Position numbers and translations under genes: made by a program. A model generated the notes under the pieces. That model had not been told where the DNA came from, did no database searches, and was given only the letters and a program-made list of their open reading frames with translations. A stretch of DNA of 32,276 bases from Oscillospiraceae bacterium (GTDB lineage Bacteria > Bacillota > Clostridia > Oscillospirales > Acutalibacteraceae), in the NCBI GenBank assembly GCA_902786285.1, contig CADABX010000023.1, forward strand, positions 1 to 32,276. Direction: 5' to 3'. This document shows, in pieces, positions 1-9,785 of this stretch. Within the stretch, counting starts at the first letter, position 1. Each line of letters begins with the position of its first letter.

Positions 1-1008
<1,008 letters not shown>

Positions 1009-1021
1009 TCAGGACAGCTCT

Positions 1022-1050
1022 ATCATATCACAGTCCGGCTTAAACTTCAA
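1022..1050 (-). promoter_or_regulatory. Sigma-A promoter of the serine recombinase
   Basis: On the minus strand, TTGAAG (1045-1050) and TATGAT (1022-1027) are separated by 17 bases and point at the TTG start at 972. The 7-base inverted repeat AGCCGGA/TCCGGCT (989-995 and 1034-1040) brackets the -10 and the start of the transcript. It could be an operator or a leader hairpin; this is inference. Confidence 0.6.
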
Positions 1051-1067
1051 CACTTTAAAGCACGAAT

Positions 1068-1355
1068 TCAAAGATTTCTGACAACAAAACTTTCCGCACG
1101 ATCCAGTAGGGTTTCATTCCCTTTGGATTGAAAAAAGGTGCGGACGACATAGGTCGTGCCGTCAATCTTTTTCAAGAACCGAACCGATTCCGGCTTCATG
1201 TTTTGAAAGAAAGCCATTCGTTCGTCCGACGTCATCTGTTTCAATTCAGCCATGATTCGGCTGTATTCTTTTTCCGCTCTGCCGGTCAGCTCCAAAGAAG
1301 CTCGCTTGTCAGAAAGAGACTTGCAAAGCCGTTTCCATAAACCTTTCAAATTCAT
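1068..1355 (-). CDS. Small hypothetical protein of the mobile element
   Basis: 95 residues, rich in charged residues (N-terminus MNLKGLWKRLCK), mostly predicted helical, with no signal peptide or membrane segment. I recognise no domain. Its ATG overlaps the TGA of the upstream MobC-like gene by four bases (ATGA), so it is probably translationally coupled to it. That position suggests an accessory role in mobilization or its control, but the sequence does not show the function. It ends about 95 bases before the recombinase start. Confidence 0.65.
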   Translation of the reverse strand: MNLKGLWKRLCKSLSDKRASLELTGRAEKEYSRIMAELKQMTSDERMAFFQNMKPESVRFLKKIDGTTYVVRTFFQSKGNETLLDRAESFVVRNL

Positions 1356-1711
1356 TGTTTCACCCCTGCCTGATAGACTTCACCGTGCGTTTCCAGCATG
1401 GTTTTGATTTCTTCCCGGCATTCATTGACCAGTGTGTCCAGTTCATTGACCGCGTACAGAATCCGGTCTGGAAAAACGGTTTTGGTTTTGTGATAGAGCA
1501 GGATTTCTTCATTGATATGGTTGCCGACGTTCCGTATGGACAGCACATATTTGCGGGAGTCCATGCGCGGAAACGTCTTCACTGGAATCGTTTCGCACAG
1601 TAGCCGCATGAAGTTGGAAAAGTCCAGACCTGTCTGTTTCAGCTTCTTGTCAAGAATGGATTTTGTCTTTTTGCCGAGTCGAAACGTTACCTGTTTTGTT
1701 CTTTTACGCAT
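1352..1711 (-). CDS. MobC-like relaxosome accessory protein
   Basis: 119 residues. The basic N-terminus (MRKRTKQVTFRLGKKTK) with a following helix resembles the ribbon-helix-helix DNA-binding start of MobC/relaxosome proteins. The segment RNVGNHINEEILLYH matches the family's conserved GNNIN-like motif. Such proteins bind oriT beside the relaxase and help open the strand for nicking. The ATG follows GGAGGA by about 9 bases, and the gene overlaps the previous MobC-like gene by 25 bases, so the two are cotranscribed and probably coupled. The two proteins are clearly different sequences rather than a recent duplication. MobC assignment is by motif and context only. Confidence 0.65.
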   Translation of the reverse strand: MRKRTKQVTFRLGKKTKSILDKKLKQTGLDFSNFMRLLCETIPVKTFPRMDSRKYVLSIRNVGNHINEEILLYHKTKTVFPDRILYAVNELDTLVNECREEIKTMLETHGEVYQAGVKQ

Positions 1712-2073
1712 TTCAAAATGTCCTCCGTTTTCAAAAAGATTTCATTGGATATACCGAAGGTGTTATAGATTTCATGAACCAGATTTCCCATGTTTGTCAG
1801 GACTTCTCCGGTGCGTTCGCAGACCGACGGAAAGCGTTGATACGTCATCCATTGCAGCTCTTGCAAAGGTGTGTAAAGCCGAAAAAGCAGAACCTGCAAA
1901 TCGTTCAGATCCTTTGGTAAACGTTCTTTCACCTGGATGCCGCGGATCAGGAAATCAAGATAATCGGTGCGATTAAAGTGTGTCATGGCGACCTTTTCAT
2001 TCAGCCGCTGCAATTCATCTTCTGTCAGATAGAATTTGCAAAAATACGGTTTTTCAGTTGGCTTTTTCTTCAA
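1687..2073 (-). CDS. Second MobC-like relaxosome accessory protein
   Basis: 128 residues starting at a TTG (2071-2073) seven bases after AAAGGAG. The N-terminus (KPYFCKFYLTEDELQRLNEKV) fits a strand followed by a helix as in ribbon-helix-helix proteins. The C-terminal half has LTNMGNLVHEIYNTFG, which resembles the MobC G-N-x-(I/L)-(N/H) motif. It is the first gene after an intergenic stretch (2074-2269) full of inverted repeats, the usual position of mobC next to oriT. No relaxase gene is seen in the visible part of the element; it may lie beyond the left edge, be supplied in trans, or have been lost. Confidence 0.6.
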   Translation of the reverse strand: MKKKPTEKPYFCKFYLTEDELQRLNEKVAMTHFNRTDYLDFLIRGIQVKERLPKDLNDLQVLLFRLYTPLQELQWMTYQRFPSVCERTGEVLTNMGNLVHEIYNTFGISNEIFLKTEDILKCVKEQNR

Positions 2074-2109
2074 GGTTTTTCTCCTTTCCCGGTGCTTTAC
2101 AGAAGGGTT

Positions 2110-2284
2110 TCAGGGAACGCTTTCCCTGACAAGGCATTTGTGGGTATACAAATGCGATGCTTGCTAAGACAATACCATAATATTAATACCGTCACAGCGA
2201 GGATTATGACATCTGTTCTGTGACGATGGCGACGGTGTTTTTGCATTCCCATTTTCATCGTCACAGCCGTCACGGATCGTCACC
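2110..2284. other. Candidate oriT/replication-control region with inverted repeats and CGTCAC repeats
   Basis: Two perfect inverted repeats lie next to each other just upstream of the MobC-like genes. TCAGGGAA-cgct-TTCCCTGA is at 2110-2129 and GCATTTGT-gggtat-ACAAATGC at 2134-2155. Farther right, the hexamer CGTCAC (or its complement GTGACG) occurs about five times between roughly 2190 and 2284, running into the end of the RepA-like gene. Inverted repeats upstream of mobC are the normal look of an oriT, and short repeats beside a RepA helicase resemble iterons. The nick site cannot be identified by eye. Confidence 0.5.
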
Positions 2285-3295
2285 GACCCGCTGCAATTCA
2301 ATCCTGCGGCCATCGTGATTGCGGCTAATATGAACGGCGATTTTGAATTCGTGCAACAGAACAGAAGTATTAATATTGAGCTTCATACTGAGCACATTCG
2401 GCTTCAAATCCGTACCGAGAAAAGCTGCCAATTCGGTCGCCGTGCCGCTCCATTTTTCGCCGGTTTCGTTCAGCTTTTCAGAGAGCAAAACCAGCAATGG
2501 TTCGAGCGGCGTTTTCCAAAGTTCGGTTTCATAACTGACGAGATTCCAGCGCAGTGTTTCGGGATCACGCTCTAATAGAACCTTCGTATCCGGCTGGTCG
2601 CGTCCGGAGATTTCCAGCGTGGCAAGGTTGCTTGTTCGGCAGTCTTTTGTCAGCAGCCAAATGCCGTCCGCTGCACCCATCAGTCCGGTTGTACCGTTGA
2701 TCTTTCCGAACGGATCACTGCTGTTTTGTTTGCGCGTATGATGGACAAGCAACACACAAAGCGCAAATCTTTCGGCAAAAGATTTCAGTTTGGAAATGAC
2801 GTCATAGTCTTTTGCATAGCTGTAAGAATCGCTGCCGCCGCGGATCTTTTGCAGCGTATCGATGATAATCAGCCTTGTGTTTTTATGTTCTGACACGAAC
2901 GCTTCCAGTTGTTTTTCCAAACCGTCACCGAGAAGTTTTGCCTGCACAGCGAAGTGCAGATCGGCGCTTTCTTCTGTGCCAAACATCTGATACATGCGCT
3001 GCTGAATCCGTGCGTATTGATCTTCCAAAACGAGGTACAACACATCGCTTTTTTGAACCGGTCTCTCCCAGAACGGTGTACCGATTGCAACGGAAAACGC
3101 GAGCTGCGCCGCGAGAAAGCTCTTACCGATTTTGGAGTCGCCGACCAGAAGATATACGCCGGGAAAGAGCAGAACATCGATGATCGGTTCACCAGATACA
3201 AAACCGGTTTCATACAGTTCGGTCAGCGATTTCGTTTCCAGTACAGCGGTGTCCGACAAGCGTAGTGGCTGTAATTTGGTTATGTTTTGGCTCAT
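2270..3295 (-). CDS. repA: RepA-like hexameric helicase / AAA_25 ATPase
   Basis: 341 residues with a RecA-type ATPase core. Walker A is GDSKIGKS (residues 52-59), a conserved acidic strand follows (YLVLEDQ, about 87-93), Walker B is LIIIDT (142-147), and a sensor-type segment LLVHHTRK lies at 182-189. This is the signature of the RSF1010 RepA-like helicases common on plasmids and integrative elements, which unwind DNA at the element's origin. The C-terminal 100 residues are probably a winged-helix-type tail. The ATG at 3295 follows AAGGAGG with ideal spacing. It lies between a hypothetical gene and the repeat-rich intergenic region that may be its target. Confidence 0.85.
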   Translation of the reverse strand: MSQNITKLQPLRLSDTAVLETKSLTELYETGFVSGEPIIDVLLFPGVYLLVGDSKIGKSFLAAQLAFSVAIGTPFWERPVQKSDVLYLVLEDQYARIQQRMYQMFGTEESADLHFAVQAKLLGDGLEKQLEAFVSEHKNTRLIIIDTLQKIRGGSDSYSYAKDYDVISKLKSFAERFALCVLLVHHTRKQNSSDPFGKINGTTGLMGAADGIWLLTKDCRTSNLATLEISGRDQPDTKVLLERDPETLRWNLVSYETELWKTPLEPLLVLLSEKLNETGEKWSGTATELAAFLGTDLKPNVLSMKLNINTSVLLHEFKIAVHISRNHDGRRIELQRVGDDP

Positions 3296-3309
3296 GGATT
3301 TCCTCCTTC

Positions 3310-3615
3310 CTATTTGGATTTTGGCAGGTTGCTGTTTCTGAGATTAGCAGCGTTCCGGCGTCCGTTTTCGGCGCGTGTTCTTCTTGCACTTTCGGACAGC
3401 ACAGGCTTGAAACGCAGGGTGACATTTTCTGCTTTGACGGCGGCACGGAGATAGGATGGTGCGTCATCAGCGTCAAACAGGAACACGGCTTCAGGCAGCT
3501 TTTCAGCCAATGTCAGTATGTCTTTATTGCGCTTTTTATCATAGCTTTCGATCTGGATTTCATCATCTCCAATCGCGTAAAACAGATGGAATTCTTTGCT
3601 TTTCACGTTAGGCAA
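3310..3615 (-). CDS. Hypothetical protein preceding the RepA-like ATPase
   Basis: About 101 residues if begun at the TTG (3613-3615); a GTG nine bases later (VKSKEFHLF) is an alternative. No strong ribosome site decides between them. The N-terminal half (FHLFYAIGDDEIQIESYDKKR) looks like a compact alpha/beta fold, and the C-terminus is very basic (RRTRAENGRRNAANLRNSN), compatible with nucleic-acid binding. I do not recognise the family. It ends 14 bases before the RepA start and is probably in the same transcript. Confidence 0.55.
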   Translation of the reverse strand: MPNVKSKEFHLFYAIGDDEIQIESYDKKRNKDILTLAEKLPEAVFLFDADDAPSYLRAAVKAENVTLRFKPVLSESARRTRAENGRRNAANLRNSNLPKSK

Positions 3616-3667
3616 TTTTTCTCACTTTGCTATTTTCCAAATAGGTTTTGCAAGTGACAAACGTGGA

Positions 3668-3721
3668 TCATTGACAATTTAACAAACGGATAAGCAGCGT
3701 TTTCGGCGGCAAGTTGTTCAT
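3668..3721 (-). CDS. Possible 17-residue leader peptide at the head of the element operon
   Basis: The ATG at 3719-3721 is preceded nine bases upstream by a strong GGGAGGT site. The frame encodes MNNLPPKTLLIRLLNCQ and stops at 3668-3670. It is the first translatable frame after the terminator-like hairpin at 3756-3819, and the next gene begins about 50 bases later. A short peptide with a good ribosome site next to an attenuator suggests translational control, but it may simply be a decayed gene start. Confidence 0.4.
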   Translation of the reverse strand: MNNLPPKTLLIRLLNCQ

Positions 3722-3755
3722 GTAGACAGCACCTCCCTTACAGCATATTTTTACA

Positions 3756-3819
3756 AACAAAAAAACCGGACATGCTAACCTTCAGGGCAGAAGAATCCCT
3801 TGGGGTTATACATGTCCGG
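3756..3819 (-). terminator. Attenuator-like hairpin in the element leader
   Basis: Reading leftward, CCGGACATG pairs with CATGTCCGG. Inside, TAACC pairs with GGTTA, then GGG with CCC, separated by a symmetric 4x4 internal loop. A run of seven T (3759-3765) follows directly. It lies between the promoter at 3914-3941 and every element gene, so it would stop the element's transcription unless overcome. That makes it a conditional attenuator rather than an end-of-gene terminator. Confidence 0.7.
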
Positions 3820-3913
3820 CTATTTGGTGACTCATTGAGTTTTTCAACTCACGGACCCGTTGCTCGGTACGTGCAAACGAGAATGAATATTAGAGTGATT
3901 GCTCACAAGTATT

Positions 3914-3941
3914 ATTATAGTCGGGTTTTCTCTTTTGTCAA
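3914..3941 (-). promoter_or_regulatory. Near-consensus promoter driving the mobile-element operon
   Basis: TTGACA (3936-3941) and TATAAT (3914-3919) on the minus strand, spaced 16 bases, start about 40 bases past the purF stop codon. The 3616-3980 interval has no long gene. It holds this promoter, a roughly 90-base leader with a GAGTT/AACTC hairpin (about 3837-3850), the attenuator at 3756-3819 and the short ORF at 3668-3721. Confidence 0.75.
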
Positions 3942-3980
3942 GAGAAAAGAGAAGATTTGTTCGGCAAATACATTTTACCG

Positions 3981-5420
3981 TCAGAAAAACGATGAAGCAC
4001 ATTCATCTTCCCTTTGCAGTCGTTGCTCAAAGCGGTTTTTGACATTGGCGGCGGAAACGTCCGTCGGGTAACGACCGGAAAAGCACGCGCTGCAATACCC
4101 TTCGCCCGGCACCAGCGCTTTCAGAGCCGTCAGCGGCAAAAAGCCGAGCGAATCCGCGCCGATCTGCCGGGCGATCTCGTCAACAGAACAGCGGCAGGCG
4201 ATCAGATTTTCTGTGGAGTCGATGTCCGTGCCGTAATAGCACGGATGCAAAAACGGCGGCGCACTGATGCGCACATGCACCTCGGTTGCACCGGCGTCGC
4301 GCAAAAGCGACACAACCCTGCGCATCGTGTTGCCGCGCACGATGGAATCGTCGACCAGTACCACGCGCTTGCCGCGCAAACTTTCTTCCACGGCAGACAG
4401 TTTGATCCGCACGCTGTCGGTACGCATACTTTGTCCGGGCGCGATAAAGGTGCGCCCGATATATTTGTTTTTGATGAGGCCGATGCCGTAGGGGATGCCG
4501 GACGCCCGCGCAAAGCCGAGCGCCGCGTCCAGCCCCGAATCCGGCGCACCGATTACCAGATCGGCCATGACCGGGTGCTGCTTTGCCAATGCTTTGCCGG
4601 CGCGAATCCGAAACGCATGCACCGACAACCCGTCGACGACAGAATCGGGCCGGGCAAAATAGATGTATTCGAATACACACAGACGCCGGGGCTGCGTCTG
4701 ACAGTGCTCTTTGCGCGACACCACACCTTCTTTGCTGAAAACAAGGATCTCGCCGGGTTCCACATCACGGACCGGCACAGCGCCGACGGCGCGCAGCGCG
4801 CAGCTTTCCGACGCGACGACATAGGCTCCGTCCGGCATCTGACCGAAACACAGCGGCCGAAACCCGAACGGGTCGCGGGCACACAGCAGCTTTTGCGCCG
4901 ACATCAAAACGAGAGAATAGGCGCCCTCCAGCAGATCCATCGCCGCCGACACCGCGTCTTCGATCGACGCGGTGCGCAGCCGCTGCTGGGTAACAACATA
5001 GGCGATGATCTCGGTGTCGCTTGTGGAATGAAAGATCGCGCCGCTTTTTTCCAATTTGTCGCGCAGCGCAGCGGCGTTGCTCAAATTGCCGTTGTGTGCC
5101 AGCGCGAGTCTGCCCTTCTGGTGGTTGACCTCCATCGGCTGGCAGTTGCTGCGGCTGTTGCCGCCTGTGGTGCCGTAGCGCACGTGACCGACCGCTATGG
5201 TGCCGGGCGGCAAAGCGGCGAGCTCCCGCGCAGAAAACACATCGCCGACAAGGCCGAGGTCTTTGTGAGAATAAAACAGACCGTCTTCATTGACCACAAT
5301 CCCGCAGCTTTCCTGCCCGCGGTGCTGCAGGGCGTACAGCCCGTAATACGTATCGGCGGCAACGTCGGTTTTGCGGTTTGCAAACACGCCGAACACGCCG
5401 CATGCTTCCTGAATTGCCAT
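3981..5420 (-). CDS. purF: Amidophosphoribosyltransferase
   Basis: Catalyses the first committed step of purine synthesis, transferring glutamine amide nitrogen to PRPP to give phosphoribosylamine. 479 residues, normal full length. The N-terminal Ntn glutaminase begins MAIQEACGVF, so Cys7 would become the nucleophile after removal of a short propeptide. The phosphoribosyltransferase PRPP loop is VVLVDDSIVRGNT (353-365). Cys248, Cys394, Cys443 and Cys446 fit the four ligands of the structural [4Fe-4S] cluster of the Bacillus-type enzyme. The start follows GGAGGAG. It stands last in the leftward glnN, amt-PII, purF unit, away from any other pur gene, so its transcription may follow nitrogen status. 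A weak hairpin at 5431-5460 separates it from amt. Confidence 0.97.
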   Translation of the reverse strand: MAIQEACGVFGVFANRKTDVAADTYYGLYALQHRGQESCGIVVNEDGLFYSHKDLGLVGDVFSARELAALPPGTIAVGHVRYGTTGGNSRSNCQPMEVNHQKGRLALAHNGNLSNAAALRDKLEKSGAIFHSTSDTEIIAYVVTQQRLRTASIEDAVSAAMDLLEGAYSLVLMSAQKLLCARDPFGFRPLCFGQMPDGAYVVASESCALRAVGAVPVRDVEPGEILVFSKEGVVSRKEHCQTQPRRLCVFEYIYFARPDSVVDGLSVHAFRIRAGKALAKQHPVMADLVIGAPDSGLDAALGFARASGIPYGIGLIKNKYIGRTFIAPGQSMRTDSVRIKLSAVEESLRGKRVVLVDDSIVRGNTMRRVVSLLRDAGATEVHVRISAPPFLHPCYYGTDIDSTENLIACRCSVDEIARQIGADSLGFLPLTALKALVPGEGYCSACFSGRYPTDVSAANVKNRFEQRLQREDECASSFF

Positions 5421-5430
5421 AGCTCCTCCA

Positions 5431-5460
5431 ATGAAAATCCGGGCAGCGGTGACTGCCCGG
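5431..5460 (-). terminator. Weak terminator-like hairpin between amt and purF
   Basis: CCGGGCAG/CTGCCCGG, eight pairs with a six-base loop (5439-5460), is followed leftward by ATTTTCATT. The T-run is short, so partial read-through into purF is likely. No separate purF promoter is evident. Confidence 0.5.
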
Positions 5461-5467
5461 CGCTTGT

Positions 5468-7228
5468 TTATTCCACGTCCTGCAAAGCGTCAAAGCCCTC
5501 TTCGCCGGTACGCACCTTAATCACGTTTTCCACGTCATAGACAAAGATCTTGCCGTCGCCGATGTGACCGGTATACAAAACCCGTTTCGCTGTTTCGATC
5601 ACCGCGCGGACAGGCACTTTGCTGACCACGATGTCTACCTGCACCTTCGGCAACAGCGTCGCCTCCACCTGCACACCGCGGTAGTATTCCGGTTTGCCCT
5701 TCTGCACGCCGCAGCCGAGCACATGGGATACCGTCATGCCGGTGATGCCGATGCGCAGCATGGCGTCCTTGAGCGCTTCGAGCTTTGCTTCTTTGCAGAC
5801 GATCTCGATCTTGGTAAACTTCGGCGCACCTTCGTCAAACGCCGGCACTTTTTTGACCGGCACGGCTTCGGCAACCGGCACGTCGCCGGTAACAACCACA
5901 GGCACAAGCTCCTCATCAATGGATTCCGGCAGCATGGAAAAGCCGGCATAGGCCGACGGCAGACCGTGTTCGGTCTGATCGAGCCCGAGCAGTTCCTCTT
6001 CTCTGGAGACGCGCAGACCCACAACCTTTTTGATGGTCAAAAACGTCACGGTGATCGTGACCGCCGTCCAGGCGGCGACCGACGCAAAACCGAGCAACTG
6101 CAGGGAAAGCAGTTTGACGCCGCCGCCGTAGAACAGACCGGTTAGCGTGCTGCCGGCAGCGTCCGCAATGGAATAGCCGGGCGCTTTGTCTGTGGCAAAC
6201 AGCCCAACGGCAACGGTGCCCCAGATGCCGTTAAGACAGTGCACGGCGACCGCGCCGACCGGGTCGTCGATATGCAGCTTGTGATCGAGCATCCACACAC
6301 CGAACACCACAAGCAGCCCTGCTACGGCGCCGATGCAGATGGCGCCGAACGCATCAGTCACATCACACGGCGCGGTGATTGCCACCAGACCGGCGAGCGA
6401 GGCATTGAGGCACATCGACACGTCAGGTTTGCCGTATTTCAGCCACGTAAAGATCATGCAGACCACGGTTGCCACGGCGGGCGCTATGGTGGTGGTCAAA
6501 AAGATGGAGCCGAGCTGCTGCACGCTCGTTGCCGCCGCACCGTTGAAGCCGTACCAGCCGAGCCACAGGATGAACACACCCAGCGCGCCGAGCGCGATGC
6601 TGTGGCCGGGAAAGGCGTTGACTTTAACAACTTTGCCGCGCTCGTCGTGTTTGAATTTGCCGATACGCGGACCAAGGATTTTTGCGCCGATCAGCGCTGA
6701 AATGCCGCCGACCATGTGGATGGCACAGGAGCCGGCAAAATCGTGGAAGCCGAGCCCGCTCAGCCAGCCGCCGCCCCAGATCCAGTGCGCTTCGATGGGA
6801 TAGATCAGCGCCGAGATCACGCCGGAATAGATGCAGTAGGACAAAAACTTCGTTCGCTCCGCCATCGCGCCGGACACGATGGTCGCCGTTGTGGCGCAGA
6901 AGACGAGATTGAACACAAACGAGGAAAAGTCAAAGCTTTCATACGCTGTAAACAGGTCGAACCCCGGTTTGCCGATGAAGCCGACCAAATCTTCGCCCAT
7001 CAGCAGACTGAAACCAATCACAATAAAAACAACGGTACCGATGCAGAAATCCATCAGATTCTTCATAATGATGTTGCCTGTGTTTTTGGCGCGGGTAAAC
7101 CCGGCCTCCACCATGGCAAATCCGGCCTGCATCCAGAATACAAGCGCTGCACCGATCAGAAACCAGACGGCAAACACTTGAGAGCCGACCGCTTCCTGCA
7201 CCGTTTGTAAGAGACTATCTGAAATCAT
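5468..7228 (-). CDS. amt: Ammonium transporter with fused C-terminal PII domain
   Basis: Membrane ammonium channel/transporter of the Amt/Rh family. 586 residues from the ATG at 7226-7228, chosen because GAGAGGAAGG precedes it at good spacing; a longer frame adds 14 unlikely residues. Residues 1 to about 420 form about eleven membrane segments with typical Amt stretches (MQAGFAMVEAGFTRAKN, GAMAERTKF, HMVGGISALIGA). After a linker, about the last 115 residues are a complete PII (GlnB/GlnK) domain beginning FTKIEIVCKEAKLEAL. It has a T-loop containing EYYRG and the C-terminal signature TGHIGDGKIFV. In most bacteria GlnK is a separate protein that plugs the Amt pore; here the regulator is tethered. 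Cotranscription with glnN is likely through the attenuator-like hairpin at 7245-7328. Confidence 0.96.
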   Translation of the reverse strand: MISDSLLQTVQEAVGSQVFAVWFLIGAALVFWMQAGFAMVEAGFTRAKNTGNIIMKNLMDFCIGTVVFIVIGFSLLMGEDLVGFIGKPGFDLFTAYESFDFSSFVFNLVFCATTATIVSGAMAERTKFLSYCIYSGVISALIYPIEAHWIWGGGWLSGLGFHDFAGSCAIHMVGGISALIGAKILGPRIGKFKHDERGKVVKVNAFPGHSIALGALGVFILWLGWYGFNGAAATSVQQLGSIFLTTTIAPAVATVVCMIFTWLKYGKPDVSMCLNASLAGLVAITAPCDVTDAFGAICIGAVAGLLVVFGVWMLDHKLHIDDPVGAVAVHCLNGIWGTVAVGLFATDKAPGYSIADAAGSTLTGLFYGGGVKLLSLQLLGFASVAAWTAVTITVTFLTIKKVVGLRVSREEELLGLDQTEHGLPSAYAGFSMLPESIDEELVPVVVTGDVPVAEAVPVKKVPAFDEGAPKFTKIEIVCKEAKLEALKDAMLRIGITGMTVSHVLGCGVQKGKPEYYRGVQVEATLLPKVQVDIVVSKVPVRAVIETAKRVLYTGHIGDGKIFVYDVENVIKVRTGEEGFDALQDVE

Positions 7229-7244
7229 AACAATCCTTCCTCTC

Positions 7245-7328
7245 AAAAAACAAAGAATAACCGCCGACAAGGGGTGTCATACGTCGGGGAAGTCAGACCC
7301 GGTCCTTTTCCGCAAGCCGACGGTTATT
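7245..7328 (-). terminator. Long-stem terminator/attenuator between glnN and amt
   Basis: A 13-pair stem (7316-7328 with 7256-7268, two G-U pairs) encloses a 47-base loop and is followed leftward by CTTTGTTTTTT. No promoter is visible between this hairpin and the amt start. Transcription of amt would therefore depend on read-through, or on a promoter inside glnN. Confidence 0.65.
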
Positions 7329-7336
7329 GTCGAAGA

Positions 7337-9430
<2,094 letters not shown>

Positions 9431-9448
9431 ACTTTGACTTCCTTTCTG

Positions 9449-9599
9449 AAAAAAATGAGAAACGGCGTCTTCGCACAGAATGCAAAAGACGCCGTTGCCT
9501 TAAAATGAGAGAGGTCTTTGGTACACGCCCAAAGACCCCATTGCCTGTCTGATTGGAAGCGAGGTCTTTGAGCGTTTTGCCCAAAGACCCCGTTGCCTT
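9449..9599 (-). promoter_or_regulatory. glnN leader: three tandem ANTAR-type hexaloop / terminator units
   Basis: Reading leftward, three small stems of the form (A)AGGC-loop-GUCU(U) occur at 9584-9599 (loop AACGGG), 9533-9546 (AATGGG) and 9486-9501 (AACGGC). Each loop has six bases with A at position 1 and G at position 4, the known recognition pattern of ANTAR proteins. In every unit the GUCUU arm is reused as part of the 5' arm of a longer hairpin (9561-9591, 9511-9539, 9461-9496), so the two folds exclude each other. Only the third long hairpin is followed by a T-run (9449-9455), making it the terminator before glnN. The ANTAR assignment is inference; no ANTAR gene is in the window. Confidence 0.72.
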
Positions 9600-9606
9600 T
9601 TTGTGC

Positions 9607-9635
9607 ATTATATCGCTTTAGAGCGCGAAAGTCAA
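9607..9635 (-). promoter_or_regulatory. Sigma-A promoter of glnN
   Basis: TTGACT (9630-9635), 17 bases, TATAAT (9607-9612) on the minus strand. The transcript would begin within a few bases of the first hexaloop stem (9599), so almost nothing precedes the regulatory RNA. Confidence 0.85.
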
Positions 9636-9673
9636 CCCCTTTTGCAAAGTTTTTCAAAAAATTTTTTTCGCGC

Positions 9674-9702
9674 TTGACAACGGGAAACCAACGCGCTATA
9701 AT
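9674..9702 (+). promoter_or_regulatory. Sigma-A promoter of the glutamate synthase operon
   Basis: TTGACA (9674-9679), 17 bases, TATAAT (9697-9702) on the plus strand, divergent from the glnN promoter with the two -35 boxes 38 bases apart. Confidence 0.87.
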
Positions 9703-9711
9703 GCAGAAAAA

Positions 9712-9767
9712 GAGCAATGGCGTTCATCTGACGCGGCCCCGCCGCAAAGATGAGCGCTTTTCTTTTT
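9712..9767 (+). terminator. Hexaloop plus terminator in the glutamate synthase leader
   Basis: GAGC-AATGGC-GTTC (9712-9725) is a four-pair stem with a six-base loop having A1 and G4, as in the glnN leader. Its loop end and 3' arm overlap the 5' arm of a ten-pair hairpin (9720-9729 with 9748-9757), which has an inner GCGGC/GCCGC stem and is followed by TTTTCTTTTT (9758-9767). The terminator lies upstream of the chosen gltB start, so it would abort transcription unless the hexaloop form is stabilised. Confidence 0.7.
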
Positions 9768-9785
9768 GGAAAGGCGGCGATTGGA

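Noticed and set aside
3756-3907. Known riboswitch (c-di-GMP, fluoride, guanidine, T-box) in the element leader
   Set aside because: None of the hallmark core sequences of these classes that I can recall is present; left as an unassigned attenuator.
5468-7270. Longer Amt reading frame starting at 7270
   Set aside because: The extra 14 residues lie over the intergenic hairpin and have no ribosome site; the ATG at 7228 has one and starts at the conserved Amt N-terminus.
9449-9599. CRISPR-like or simple tandem repeat in the glnN leader
   Set aside because: The three units are hairpins with different lengths and loops between a promoter and glnN. Repeat and spacer sizes are irregular, so a regulatory leader explains them better.
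9449-9599. Glutamine (glnA-type) riboswitch
   Set aside because: The conserved glnA-riboswitch core, as I remember it, is absent; the hexaloop pattern fits ANTAR targets instead.
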